Origin: Janibacter cremeus
GTDB lineage: Bacteria > Actinomycetota > Actinomycetes > Actinomycetales > Dermatophilaceae
Length of the DNA stretch: 64,000 nucleotides
Assembly (NCBI RefSeq): GCF_013409205.1
Contig: NZ_JACCAE010000001.1
Location: forward strand, 1,116,001 to 1,180,000
Direction of reading: 5' to 3'
The notes beneath the pieces were generated by a model that searched no databases, was not told where the DNA came from, and saw only the letters and a list, made by a program, of their open reading frames with translations. The position numbers and the translations under genes are program-made. Positions 56,570 to 64,000 of the stretch are shown in pieces. How positions within the stretch are numbered: the stretch's first letter is position 1; each line of letters opens with the position of its first letter.

Positions 56570-56593
56570 CTTGAACTCTGATTCATATTCAAG
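56570..56593. promoter_or_regulatory. Regulon operator, site 4
   Basis: CTTGAACTCTGATTCATA followed by TTCAAG lies between the divergent HAD and MFS genes. It contains both the 18-bp core and an outer CTTGAA...TTCAAG pair. Confidence 0.65.
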
Positions 56594-56609
56594 TCCGAAT
56601 CGAGGCCCC

Positions 56610-57941
56610 GTGGCAGAACTGACGTCCAGCCGGACCGAGGTGCGTGGCGTCGTGGCCACGGGCCTGGCGGTCCTGTTCGGCGTGACCGGCCTGGGCAGCG
56701 CAGCGGTCGCCGTCGCCCTGCCGACCATCGCGACAGATCTCGACGTCACCACGGGTCGGGCCGCGCTCGTCGTCAGCTGCTACTCCCTCGCCCTGGCGGT
56801 CGGCAGCGCGGTCTTCGGCCGGCTCGGCGACATCTTCGGCATCCGGGCGCCCCTGGCGCTCGGGCTGGCGATCATGGTGGCCGCCGCCTGCGCCGGCGCG
56901 CTCGCCCCGAACCTGCCGGCGCTCATCACCGCCCGCGCCCTGCAGGGGCTCGGCGCCGCGGCCGTCCCGGCCCTGACGCTGGCGGCCGTGCAGGCCGTCT
57001 TCGAGGGCGACTCACGAGCGCGGGCGATGGCCACGTACGCCGGCGTCGGGGCCACCGTCAACGCCCTCGGCCCGGTCATCGGTGCCATGCTCGTCGAACC
57101 GCTCGGGTGGCGTCCCGTGGTGGCCATCCCCCTCGCTGCTCTCCTCGTGATGCCGCTGCTGTGGGGTGATCTGCCGACCCGGCGCCAGACCGGCGCCACC
57201 CTCGACGCGCCCGGTGCCGCGCTCATCGCTGTCGCGGCCACGGGGGCCGTCATCGCCCTGCAGTGGGCCACCCTGGGGCCCCTCCCGGCCGTCATCGGGC
57301 TCCTCGCCCTGGCCACCGCTGCCCCAGTTGCGGTCCTGCGCTCACGTCGGCATCCGGACGGCATCGTGCAAGCTGCGCTCATCGGGGACTCCGGCGCCCG
57401 CAAGAGCCTTCTGACGGCCGTGAGCCTGCCATCGGCGTGGTTCGGGATGCTCGTGGCCATCCCGACGGCGCTGACCACCCACGGGTGGACCGGCGTGCAG
57501 ATCGGCCTGCTGCTCATCCCGTGTGCGGCTCTGGGCATCGTGGCCCCCCGCGTCAACGGGCCGGCACTCGTGCGCCTCGGCCCCGCCCGCAGCCAGCTCC
57601 TCGCGACCCTGGGCACCGCCCTCGCACTCAGCCTGGCCACGTGCGGCGTGGCCCTGGTCTCCGGTCCCCTGCTCGTCCTCGCGACGCTCGCGCTGATGCT
57701 GTCCTTCGGCCTCGGGCAGCCCGCCATGACGGCACTCGTCGCCGACTCCGTCCCGGTCCACACCAGGGGTGGCGCCCTCGGTCTGCTCACCCTCGTCTTC
57801 CTCATGGGGGGCAGCCTCGGGGCAGCGACCGTCGGCGGGCTCAGTGCCCAGATCGGCCTGGCACGCGCCATGCTGACGCTCGTCGTCCTTCCCCTCGCGG
57901 CAGCCGTCGCCTTCATCCCGTCCGTGCTCACCCGCCGCTGA
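56610..57941 (+). CDS. MFS transporter
   Basis: This 443-residue membrane protein of the drug:H+ antiporter type has about 12-14 spans. It has VSCYSLALAVGSAVFGRLGD between helices 2 and 3 and LQGLGAAAVPALTLAAVQA in helix 4-5. The GTG at 56610 is the only start near the promoter in this frame. It diverges from the HAD gene and probably shares the operator. Import or export of a lipid-like acid or lactone is inferred from context. Confidence 0.88.
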   Translation: MAELTSSRTEVRGVVATGLAVLFGVTGLGSAAVAVALPTIATDLDVTTGRAALVVSCYSLALAVGSAVFGRLGDIFGIRAPLALGLAIMVAAACAGALAPNLPALITARALQGLGAAAVPALTLAAVQAVFEGDSRARAMATYAGVGATVNALGPVIGAMLVEPLGWRPVVAIPLAALLVMPLLWGDLPTRRQTGATLDAPGAALIAVAATGAVIALQWATLGPLPAVIGLLALATAAPVAVLRSRRHPDGIVQAALIGDSGARKSLLTAVSLPSAWFGMLVAIPTALTTHGWTGVQIGLLLIPCAALGIVAPRVNGPALVRLGPARSQLLATLGTALALSLATCGVALVSGPLLVLATLALMLSFGLGQPAMTALVADSVPVHTRGGALGLLTLVFLMGGSLGAATVGGLSAQIGLARAMLTLVVLPLAAAVAFIPSVLTRR

Positions 57942-57985
57942 CCCACTGTGTCCACCCACCCCCTTCCACACCCGAGGAGCTCCCC

Positions 57986-58795
57986 ATGACCGACACCGAC
58001 CACGTCCTGCACGACCTCACCGACGGGGTGGCGACCATCACCCTCAACCGACCGGACCGCCGCAACGCCATGTCCGAGCCGATGATCGAGCGGCTCGGTG
58101 AGCTGCTGCAGGAGAGTGCCGACGACTCCCGGGTCCGGGCGCTCGTCCTCACCGGCGCCGGGCGTGCCTTCTGCGCCGGTGGGGACGTCCAGCAGTTCGA
58201 TGCCGATGGCGGCGAAGGGGGCGGCGCCAGCGAGGTGGATCCCGCGGCGGTGGCCGAGCAGGTCCACCACCAGGAGCTGACCGTCGGTCGGATCCACACC
58301 TTCCCCAAGCCGGTCCTCGCCTCGCTCCCGGGCGCTGCCGCGGGCGCCGGTCTGGGTCTGGCCCTCGCCGCGGACCTGCGCATCGGCACACCGCGCTGCG
58401 TCATGGCCACGGCCTTCGCCACCGTCGCGCTGTCCGGGGACTTCGGCGTGGCGTGGTTCCTCCACCAGCTCGTCGGACCGGCCCGGGCCCGCGAACTGCT
58501 CCTGCTCAACCCGCGCCTGGACGGTCAGGCCTGCCTCGATCTCGGGCTGCTCAACGAGATGGCGCCCGAGGAGGAGCTCGCGGAGCGCACCCACGAGATG
58601 GCTCGACGGCTGGCGGACGGGCCTGCCCTGGCGCTGGCGCACATCAAGCAGAACCTGCGCGAGGTGCCGTTCCAGACCCTGTCCGAGGCGATGCGTGCGG
58701 AGGTCCCTCGGCACAAGGAGTGCGGCCTGACCGAGGACCACGTCGAGGCCGCCAGCGCCTTCGTCGAGAAGCGAACACCGGTCTTCGCCCGCTGA
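57986..58795 (+). CDS. Enoyl-CoA hydratase/isomerase (crotonase)
   Basis: This 269-residue crotonase has ATITLNRPDRRNAMSEPMIE, the oxyanion region GAGRAFCAGGDVQQFD and SLPGAAAGAGLGLALAADLR. The usual catalytic Glu pair is not obvious in ALSGDFGVAWFLHQLVG, where an Asp stands at the first site. It may be a hydratase or a specialised isomerase. The start follows GAGGAG, 44 bp after the MFS gene. Confidence 0.9.
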   Translation: MTDTDHVLHDLTDGVATITLNRPDRRNAMSEPMIERLGELLQESADDSRVRALVLTGAGRAFCAGGDVQQFDADGGEGGGASEVDPAAVAEQVHHQELTVGRIHTFPKPVLASLPGAAAGAGLGLALAADLRIGTPRCVMATAFATVALSGDFGVAWFLHQLVGPARARELLLLNPRLDGQACLDLGLLNEMAPEEELAERTHEMARRLADGPALALAHIKQNLREVPFQTLSEAMRAEVPRHKECGLTEDHVEAASAFVEKRTPVFAR

Positions 58796-58826
58796 CGGCG
58801 TCGCGGCCCGGCCCTAGGGTGGCGAG

Positions 58827-59426
58827 ATGGCCCACGTCCTGCTCTTCCCGTCCATCCTCGGTGTCCGTCAGGGAATCACCGATCTCGCCAACACCCTGAC
58901 CGACGCCGGCCACGACGTCACGACCGTCGACCCGTACGACGGTCAGACCTTCGACGACTACCCCAGCGGCATGGCCCGCACCAAGGAGATCGGCGAGGAG
59001 ACCCTGCAGGTCCGCGGCCTCGAGGTGGCGAAGGGGGTCGGCGCCCCCTTCGTCGCCGTCGGCTTCTCCGTCGGTGCAGCGATCGCCCAGTGGGTGGCCG
59101 CCCAGTGTCCCGACACCGCCCGGGCGGTCGTCATGGTCGGCGGCGGCATCCCGATGCACCATCTGGGGGCGACGTGGCCCGCCGGCGTCGCCGGCGAGGT
59201 CCACGTGACCGCCGGCGACCCCTTCCACGAGGAGGACCGGCAGTTCGACGCCATGATCGACGAGCAGCTCCAGGAGGACGTCGAGCGGGCCGGGGGCGAG
59301 TTCGCCTACGTGGAGTACCAGGGCGAGGGGCACCTCTTCAGCGACCCCTCCCTCGGCGAGTACCAGCCTGAGGAGGCGCGGATCTTCACCCGTCGGGTCG
59401 TGGAGCTCGTCGACTCGTTGGGCTGA
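58827..59426 (+). CDS. Dienelactone hydrolase-like protein
   Basis: This 199-residue alpha/beta hydrolase is of the DLH type: VLLFPSILGVRQGITDLANT, GHDVTTVDPYDGQ, and AVGFSVGAAIAQWVA at the nucleophile elbow. The last His lies in QGEGHLFSDPSL. The nucleophile is Ser, not the Cys of true dienelactone hydrolase. A lactone or ester substrate is plausible given the neighbouring lactonase relic. It follows the hydratase by 31 bp. Confidence 0.85.
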   Translation: MAHVLLFPSILGVRQGITDLANTLTDAGHDVTTVDPYDGQTFDDYPSGMARTKEIGEETLQVRGLEVAKGVGAPFVAVGFSVGAAIAQWVAAQCPDTARAVVMVGGGIPMHHLGATWPAGVAGEVHVTAGDPFHEEDRQFDAMIDEQLQEDVERAGGEFAYVEYQGEGHLFSDPSLGEYQPEEARIFTRRVVELVDSLG

Positions 59427-59433
59427 GCCGGCA

Positions 59434-60397
59434 CTACCGCTCGAAGTACGCTCTCGGGTTGCTCACGAGCATCGTCTCGATGTCCTGCTCGCTGGCACCG
59501 CCCTCGAGCAGGCCGGGGATGACGTCCTCACTGATGTGGCGGAAGTTCCACCGGGGCACGGCCTGCCGCTTGGCCTCGGGGTCGAACCAGTCGATGAAGC
59601 ACGCGGCGTCGTGCGCGAGCACCATCTTCTCCGCGTATCCCCGCCGCAGCAGCTCCAGGACGGTCGCCACCCGGTCCTCGAAGGGCAGCAGCACGTCCAG
59701 GCCGAAGCGGTCCATGCCGAGATAGGAGCCGGCGTCGGCCACCTTCATCAGGTAGTCGAGATCCGTCGTGTCGCCGGAGTGGCCGATGACGACCTTCGAC
59801 AGGTCGGCCCCCTCCTCCGCGAGCACGCGCTGGGCGACGAGGCCCGACCCGGTGTGCGGGTTGGTGTGGACCGTGATGGGAGCCCCGCTCGGTGCGCTCG
59901 CCTGGCCGACCGCGCGCATGGCCCGCTCGACGCCCGGGGTCAGGCCCTGCTCCTCGATGGCGCACTTGAGGAAACCGGCGCGCACACCGGTGCCTGCGAT
60001 CCCCTCACGCAGGGTCCTTGAGGAAGAGCTCGGTGAGGGGCTCCGGCATGTCGAAGAGCAGTCCCGGACCGCTGTAGTGGAACTGGAATGGGATCTCGTT
60101 GTAGGTGTACAGGCCGGTCGCCACGACGATGTTGAGGTCGATCTGCTCGGCGACGCGCTGCACTCGTGGCAGGTAGCGCCCGAGCCCGAGGACGGTGGGG
60201 TCGAGGATGGTGTCGATGCCCAGGGACGGAAGCGCGCCCAGCTCCTCGACCGCCTCGGCGACCTTGGTGTCCTCGTCCCAGTCGTCCTGGTAGTTCTGCC
60301 GGTACTCCTCGCCGAGGACGAAGACGTGCTCGTGGGCCAGCACGCGGCCCAGGTCGGCGGAGTCGATGCTTCCGGTCACGGTCGGTACGGCCACCAT
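59434..60397 (-). pseudogene. Phosphotriesterase-like lactonase with a frameshift
   Basis: The minus strand encodes a phosphotriesterase-family metallohydrolase. The first part has the metal motif VLAHEHVFVLGEEYRQNY and PTVLGLGRYLPRVQRVAEQI. The frame breaks at about 60010 after LTELFLKD, where one extra base turns the following Arg-Glu codons into a stop. The second part continues with VHTNPHTGSGLVAQRVLAEE, VVIGHSGDTTDLDYLMKVAD and LAHDAACFIDWFD. Many relatives are lactonases. A frameshift or a sequencing error is equally possible. An operator lies 43 bp upstream of its start. Confidence 0.85.
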
Positions 60398-60439
60398 GTC
60401 AAGCTCCTCTTCGAGTCGTGTCCTCGGAGACTAGAGACA

Positions 60440-60457
60440 CCTGAACCCGGTTTCAAG
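60440..60457. promoter_or_regulatory. Regulon operator, site 5
   Basis: CCTGAACCCGGTTTCAAG lies upstream of the lactonase pseudogene and matches the shared 18-bp motif. Confidence 0.65.
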
Positions 60458-60478
60458 AGCTACGGTGCGTCAACGGCC

Positions 60479-60505
60479 CGGGGCCATCCCTGGAGGACGG
60501 CCCCG
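60479..60505 (-). terminator. Hairpin after coxG
   Basis: CGGGGCC pairs with GGCCCCG, extendable on both sides with one mismatch, 36 bp after the coxG stop on the minus strand. No T run is seen. Confidence 0.5.
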
Positions 60506-60540
60506 AGCCGCGAGCGAGCACCTCGGCCAGTGTCCGGTGG

Positions 60541-61473
60541 TCAGGCCCCACCCTTGCGGCAGCAGCAGCGGGCCGCCGCCCGGCGACGACGCCGACCACG
60601 CCCGAGCAGCCACCCGAGCACGAGACCCGCGACCCCGACGGCCGCGTACGGGGCGTAGCTGCGCAGGATCGCCGGCATCACCGCGGCCCCGAGGTCGAGG
60701 GAATCGCTGGAGCCACCGCCGGACCTCGCGCCGGCGCTGCCGGTCGAGGCTCGGGACCCACTTCCGGACGCGGGCGCCGCCGCGCCCGTGGAAGCGGGTT
60801 GGGCGGGCGACGCCGACTCGGGAGGTCGGCCCGAGGATGCGGCAGCCCCCGTCACGGCCGCCGCGGGCATGGCTGCGGCGGCAGGGGCTGCGGCGACCCC
60901 GGAGTCGGTTCCGGAGTCCGAGCTCGTCGCAGGAGCCGCGCCGGCGCCTGCGTCGGCAGCGGACCCACCAGAGGGCGTGTCCGCCGATGCGGGCGTCTCC
61001 GCCGCCGGTGCTGCCGACTCCTGCGCGGCCGGGCCCGCCACCTTCGTCGCGAGGCAGTCGACGAACTGCCCGAGCAGCTTGTCGGAGACGTCCTGCATGA
61101 CGCCCCGGCCGAACTGCGCGGGCTTGCCGGTGACGTTGAGGTCGGTCACGACGGTCACCGAGGTGTCCGAGCCGGACTCGGTCATGCTCATCGTCACCGT
61201 GGCCCCGGCCGTGCCGTTACCGCGCTTGTCCCTGCCCTTGGCCTCGATGACGGCCCGGTGGGCGCTGTCGTCCCGCTCGGCGAAGGCCCCGCTGCCCTTG
61301 TAGACCATGGCGATCGGCCCGAGCTTGACCTTGACCGTGCCCTCGAACGAGTCACCGTCCGCGGACGTCAGGGTGGCTCCGGGGAAGCACTCCGCGACCC
61401 CTTCGATGTCCATCATCGTGGCCCAGGCGGTGTCGATGGGCGCGCTGACGGTGAACTGGTGCTCCAGATCCAT
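60541..61473 (-). CDS. coxG: CoxG-type SRPBCC protein with membrane tail
   Basis: This 310-residue protein has an N-terminal SRPBCC/CoxG domain (about residues 1-145): LEHQFTVSAPIDTAWATMMD, FPGATLTSADGD, GRGVMQDVSDKLLGQFVDCL. A low-complexity Ala/Ser/Pro linker of about 100 residues follows. A single transmembrane span near residue 280 (YAAVGVAGLVLGWLLG) and a basic, Cys-rich end (RRRRRRAAARCCC) finish it. CoxG helps tether or deliver quinone for CO-dehydrogenase-type enzymes. It is last in the coxL-coxM-coxG operon. Confidence 0.9.
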   Translation of the reverse strand: MDLEHQFTVSAPIDTAWATMMDIEGVAECFPGATLTSADGDSFEGTVKVKLGPIAMVYKGSGAFAERDDSAHRAVIEAKGRDKRGNGTAGATVTMSMTESGSDTSVTVVTDLNVTGKPAQFGRGVMQDVSDKLLGQFVDCLATKVAGPAAQESAAPAAETPASADTPSGGSAADAGAGAAPATSSDSGTDSGVAAAPAAAAMPAAAVTGAAASSGRPPESASPAQPASTGAAAPASGSGSRASTGSAGARSGGGSSDSLDLGAAVMPAILRSYAPYAAVGVAGLVLGWLLGRGRRRRRAAARCCCRKGGA

Positions 61474-61476
61474 GGT

Positions 61477-62331
61477 TCACGCTCCTGCTGCAGCGAGGAC
61501 GGCGCGGCGCGTCAGGACGCCCGCCAGATGCTGCCGGTAGTCGGCTCCGCCATTGAGGTCGGAGGGTGGGTCGGTGCCCTCGGCCGCCTTCGCCGCCGCC
61601 TCGCGGACGGCGTCGGCAGTGGGAGCCTGCCCGATCAGGGCCTGCTCCACGGATCGGGCGCGAAGGGGGGTGGCCCCCATGTTGGTCAGCGCCACCCGGG
61701 CATCGGCGATGCTGCCGCCCTCGACCTTGAGGGTGGCAGCCACCGCGACGATCGACCACTGGTGCACCAGGCGGACGAACTTCTCGTAATGGGCTCCCCA
61801 CCCGGTGTGCTTGGGGATGCGGATCTGGGTGAGCAGCTCGTCCTCCCCCACGGCGCTGGTGAAGAGCCCGACGAAGAAGTCCTCCGCCGGGATGGTGCGC
61901 GAGCCGTTCGGGCCGACGACGACCATCTCGGCGTCGAGCGCCAGGGCGGGTGCGCCGACGTCCCCGGCGGGGTCGGCGTGTACGAGCGCACCGCCGAGGG
62001 TGCCGCGGTGGCGCACCTGCGGATCAGCCACCTCCGCGAGCGTCACCGACAGCAGCCGGGCATGCTCGCTGACGAGGGGGTTCTTGCGCACCTCGTCGTG
62101 GGTGGCCATGGCGCCGACCACGATGGCATCGCCATCATCGGTGATCTCCCGCAGCTGCGGGATGCGCCCCAGATCGATCACCGTCTCCGGGCTGTTCATC
62201 CGCAGCCGCAGGATCGGCAGCAGGCTCTGGCCACCGGCGAGGACCTTGGCGTCGTCGCCGTGTTCGGCGAGCGCTGCCAGAGCCTCCTCGACGGTCCGTG
62301 GTGCCACGTAGTCGAACTGGGAGGGGATCAT
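61477..62331 (-). CDS. Molybdenum hydroxylase FAD subunit (CoxM type)
   Basis: This 284-residue FAD-binding subunit has KVLAGGQSLLPILRLRMNSP, RHRGTLGGALVHADPAGDV and EAAAKAAEGTDPPSDLNGGA. It passes electrons from the iron-sulfur subunit to FAD in xanthine-dehydrogenase-family enzymes. It overlaps coxL by ATGA. The small iron-sulfur subunit (CoxS) is not in the window and should lie upstream of coxL. Confidence 0.93.
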   Translation of the reverse strand: MIPSQFDYVAPRTVEEALAALAEHGDDAKVLAGGQSLLPILRLRMNSPETVIDLGRIPQLREITDDGDAIVVGAMATHDEVRKNPLVSEHARLLSVTLAEVADPQVRHRGTLGGALVHADPAGDVGAPALALDAEMVVVGPNGSRTIPAEDFFVGLFTSAVGEDELLTQIRIPKHTGWGAHYEKFVRLVHQWSIVAVAATLKVEGGSIADARVALTNMGATPLRARSVEQALIGQAPTADAVREAAAKAAEGTDPPSDLNGGADYRQHLAGVLTRRAVLAAAGA

Positions 62332-64000
62332 CGGGCTGCTCCTTCAGAACCGTTGGCGTGGTCTTGGATCGCCCGCCACACCCTCTCGGGGGTGCATGGC
62401 ATCGTGATGTCGTTGATGCCGAGGGGCCGCAACGCGTCGACGACGGCGTTGACGACCGCGGGGGTGGAGGCGATGGTGCCGGCCTCGCCGACACCCTTGA
62501 CCCCCAAGGGGTTGTCCGTGGACGGGGTCACCGTCCGGTCGGTGTGGAAGGTGGGCAGGTCCGCCGCCGTGGGCAAGGTGTAGTCCACGAAGGAACCGGT
62601 GACGAGGTTGCCGTCGTCGTCGTAGACCGCCTCCTCGTACAACGCCTGGGCGATCCCCTGGGCGAGTCCGCCGTGCACCTGGCCGTCGATGAGCATCGGG
62701 TTGATCGGTGTCCCGATGTCGTCGACGCACGCGTAGGTGCGGATGGCGACGTGCCCGGTCTCGGTGTCCACCTCGACGGCGCACAGGTGGGTGCCGTGGG
62801 GGAAGGAGAAGTTGCCCGGGTCGTAGGTGGCCTCCGAGTTCAGCGTCGGCTCCATGCCCTCGGGCAGGTCGTGCGCGGAGAACACCGCGAAGGCGATGTC
62901 CCCGAAGGGCACCGACGAGCTCGGGGCGCCGGCGACGGAGAACTTCCCGTCGGCGTACTCGAGGTCGTCCTCGTTGGCCTCCATCATGTGCGCGGCGATC
63001 TTGCGTGCCTTCTCGATCACCTTGTCGACCGCCTGGACGACCGCGACACCACCGACCGTCAACGACCGGGACCCGTAGGTGTCCAGTCCCTTGGGTGAGC
63101 TCTGGGTGTCGCCGTGGATGATCTCGACGTCCTCGAAGGGCACCCCGAGCCGGTCGGCGACGATCTGGCTGAAGCCGGTGACGTGCCCCTGGCCGTGCGG
63201 GCTGATGCCGGTGACGACCTCGACCTTGCCGGTGGGCAGGACCCGAACTGATGCGCTCTCCCAGCCGCCTGCGGCGTAGTCGAGCGACCCGAGGACACGT
63301 GAGGGTGCCAGACCGCACATCTCGGTGAAGGTCGAGATGCCCAGCCCGAGCTGGACGGGGTCGTTGCTCTCGCGCCGTCGGGCCTGCTCTGCCTTCAGCT
63401 CCTCCCACCCCGCGAGCTCGAGGGCCTTCTCGGTCGCCGCCTCGTAGTTGCCGGAGTCGTAGGTGAGCCCCGCGACGGTGGTGAAGGGGAACTCCTCGTG
63501 CGTGATCCAGTTCTTGCGCCGCAGCTCGAGCGGGTCCATGTCCAGCTCGGCCGCGAGCTCGTCCATGATCCGCTCGATGCCGAAGGTGGCCTCGGGCCGG
63601 CCGGCGCCGCGGTAGGCGTCGGTGGGCACCTTGGTCGTGAAGACCCCGTCGCACCGGAAGCGGTAGGACGGGAACTTGTAGATGCCGGGGAACATGAAGG
63701 CCCCGAGCACCGGGACGCCCGGTGTGAGCAACCGCAGGTACGCACCCATGTCGGCGATGAGGTGGACGTCCAGACCGGTCACCTTCCCGTCCCGGGTGGC
63801 GGTGATGGTCAGGTCCTGGATCTGGCCGCGACCGTGGTGCGCGGCCGACATCGACTCCGAGCGCGACTCGGTGTACTTGGCCGGGCGGCCCAGCTCGCGG
63901 GCCACGAGGGTCGCGATGACCTCCTCCGGCGTGATGGTGATCTTGCCACCGAAACCACCTCCGACGTCGGGCGCGACGACCCGGACCTTGTGCTCGTCGA
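62328..64000 (-). CDS. Molybdenum hydroxylase large subunit, form II CoxL type (partial)
   Basis: The minus-strand frame enters from the window end with [20 protein letters not shown] and continues to 62328. The active-site loop is [10 protein letters not shown], the signature of form II. True CO dehydrogenases (form I) have AYXCSFR instead. Other family blocks are [17 protein letters not shown] and [20 protein letters not shown]. The substrate is therefore more likely an aldehyde or N-heterocycle than CO. The N-terminal part lies outside the window. Confidence 0.92.
   Translation of the reverse strand, partial: DEHKVRVVAPDVGGGFGGKITITPEEVIATLVARELGRPAKYTESRSESMSAAHHGRGQIQDLTITATRDGKVTGLDVHLIADMGAYLRLLTPGVPVLGAFMFPGIYKFPSYRFRCDGVFTTKVPTDAYRGAGRPEATFGIERIMDELAAELDMDPLELRRKNWITHEEFPFTTVAGLTYDSGNYEAATEKALELAGWEELKAEQARRRESNDPVQLGLGISTFTEMCGLAPSRVLGSLDYAAGGWESASVRVLPTGKVEVVTGISPHGQGHVTGFSQIVADRLGVPFEDVEIIHGDTQSSPKGLDTYGSRSLTVGGVAVVQAVDKVIEKARKIAAHMMEANEDDLEYADGKFSVAGAPSSSVPFGDIAFAVFSAHDLPEGMEPTLNSEATYDPGNFSFPHGTHLCAVEVDTETGHVAIRTYACVDDIGTPINPMLIDGQVHGGLAQGIAQALYEEAVYDDDGNLVTGSFVDYTLPTAADLPTFHTDRTVTPSTDNPLGVKGVGEAGTIASTPAVVNAVVDALRPLGINDITMPCTPERVWRAIQDHANGSEGAAR

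Noticed and set aside
56780..58741. A 653-codon open frame on the minus strand
   Set aside because: It lies antisense to the MFS and hydratase genes and shows no family features.
62328..64000. Aerobic CO dehydrogenase large subunit
   Set aside because: The active-site loop is AYRGAGR (form II) and lacks the cysteine-containing form I signature.

Overview
The window is GC-rich DNA from an actinobacterium. The order tRNA-Thr, tRNA-Met, rpmG, hadA-like, hadB-like ... tRNA-Trp, secE, nusG, rplK, rplA, rplJ, rplL matches the conserved translation block of Actinomycetota, known from Mycobacterium among others. Here murB, an Rv3722c-type aspartate aminotransferase, a DUF5709 gene and an adenosine deaminase lie inside that block. 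A Micrococcales host of the Intrasporangiaceae/Janibacter type is my inference; no marker here fixes the genus.

Layout. (1) 1-14.8 kb is core chromosome: a phospholipase D-type lipid synthase, rplL-rplJ, an IS30 element inserted between rplJ and rplA, rplA-rplK, nusG-secE, four tRNAs, murB with two dehydratase genes, a thioesterase, tag and yajQ. (2) 14.8-35.5 kb is an island. It starts with IS3/IS481 debris. Next comes a 4.6-kb segment with a single-chain biotin-dependent acyl-CoA carboxylase, a divergent TetR regulator and a histidine phosphatase. Two nests of mobile elements follow: IS1634 containing a group II intron that contains IS256, and an ISL3 relic containing IS3 that contains IS110. 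It ends with a visibly AT-richer operon for thioesterase, sodium:solute symporter, small membrane protein and acyl-CoA ligase. (3) 35.6-47.5 kb is a dense acyl-CoA catabolic cluster: thiolase, three acyl-CoA dehydrogenases, a ligase, three SDRs, MaoC hydratase, a broken thioesterase and two MDR oxidoreductases. (4) 47.5-53.5 kb is a second IS field around a TetR gene. (5) 53.5-64 kb holds an aminoglycoside-phosphotransferase-fold kinase, an ACAD10/11-type dehydrogenase and a HAD hydrolase in a row. Then come an MFS transporter, enoyl-CoA hydratase, dienelactone-hydrolase-like protein, a frameshifted phosphotriesterase-like lactonase, and coxG-coxM-coxL (form II), the last running off the window.

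How it may work together. An 18-bp palindrome close to CTTGAACCYGRNTTCAAG stands in five promoter regions between 35 and 60 kb, so the catabolic blocks look like one regulon. The kinase/ACAD/HAD row contains the three domains that are fused in animal ACAD10. With lactonase, acyl-CoA ligases, SDRs, hydratase and thiolase nearby, it suggests catabolism of gamma-lactones or 4-hydroxy/4-keto acids through a phosphorylated acyl-CoA. This pathway is inferred from families and context only. Several members (lactonase, thioesterase) are pseudogenes, and IS insertions touch the edges of others, so the system may be partly decayed.
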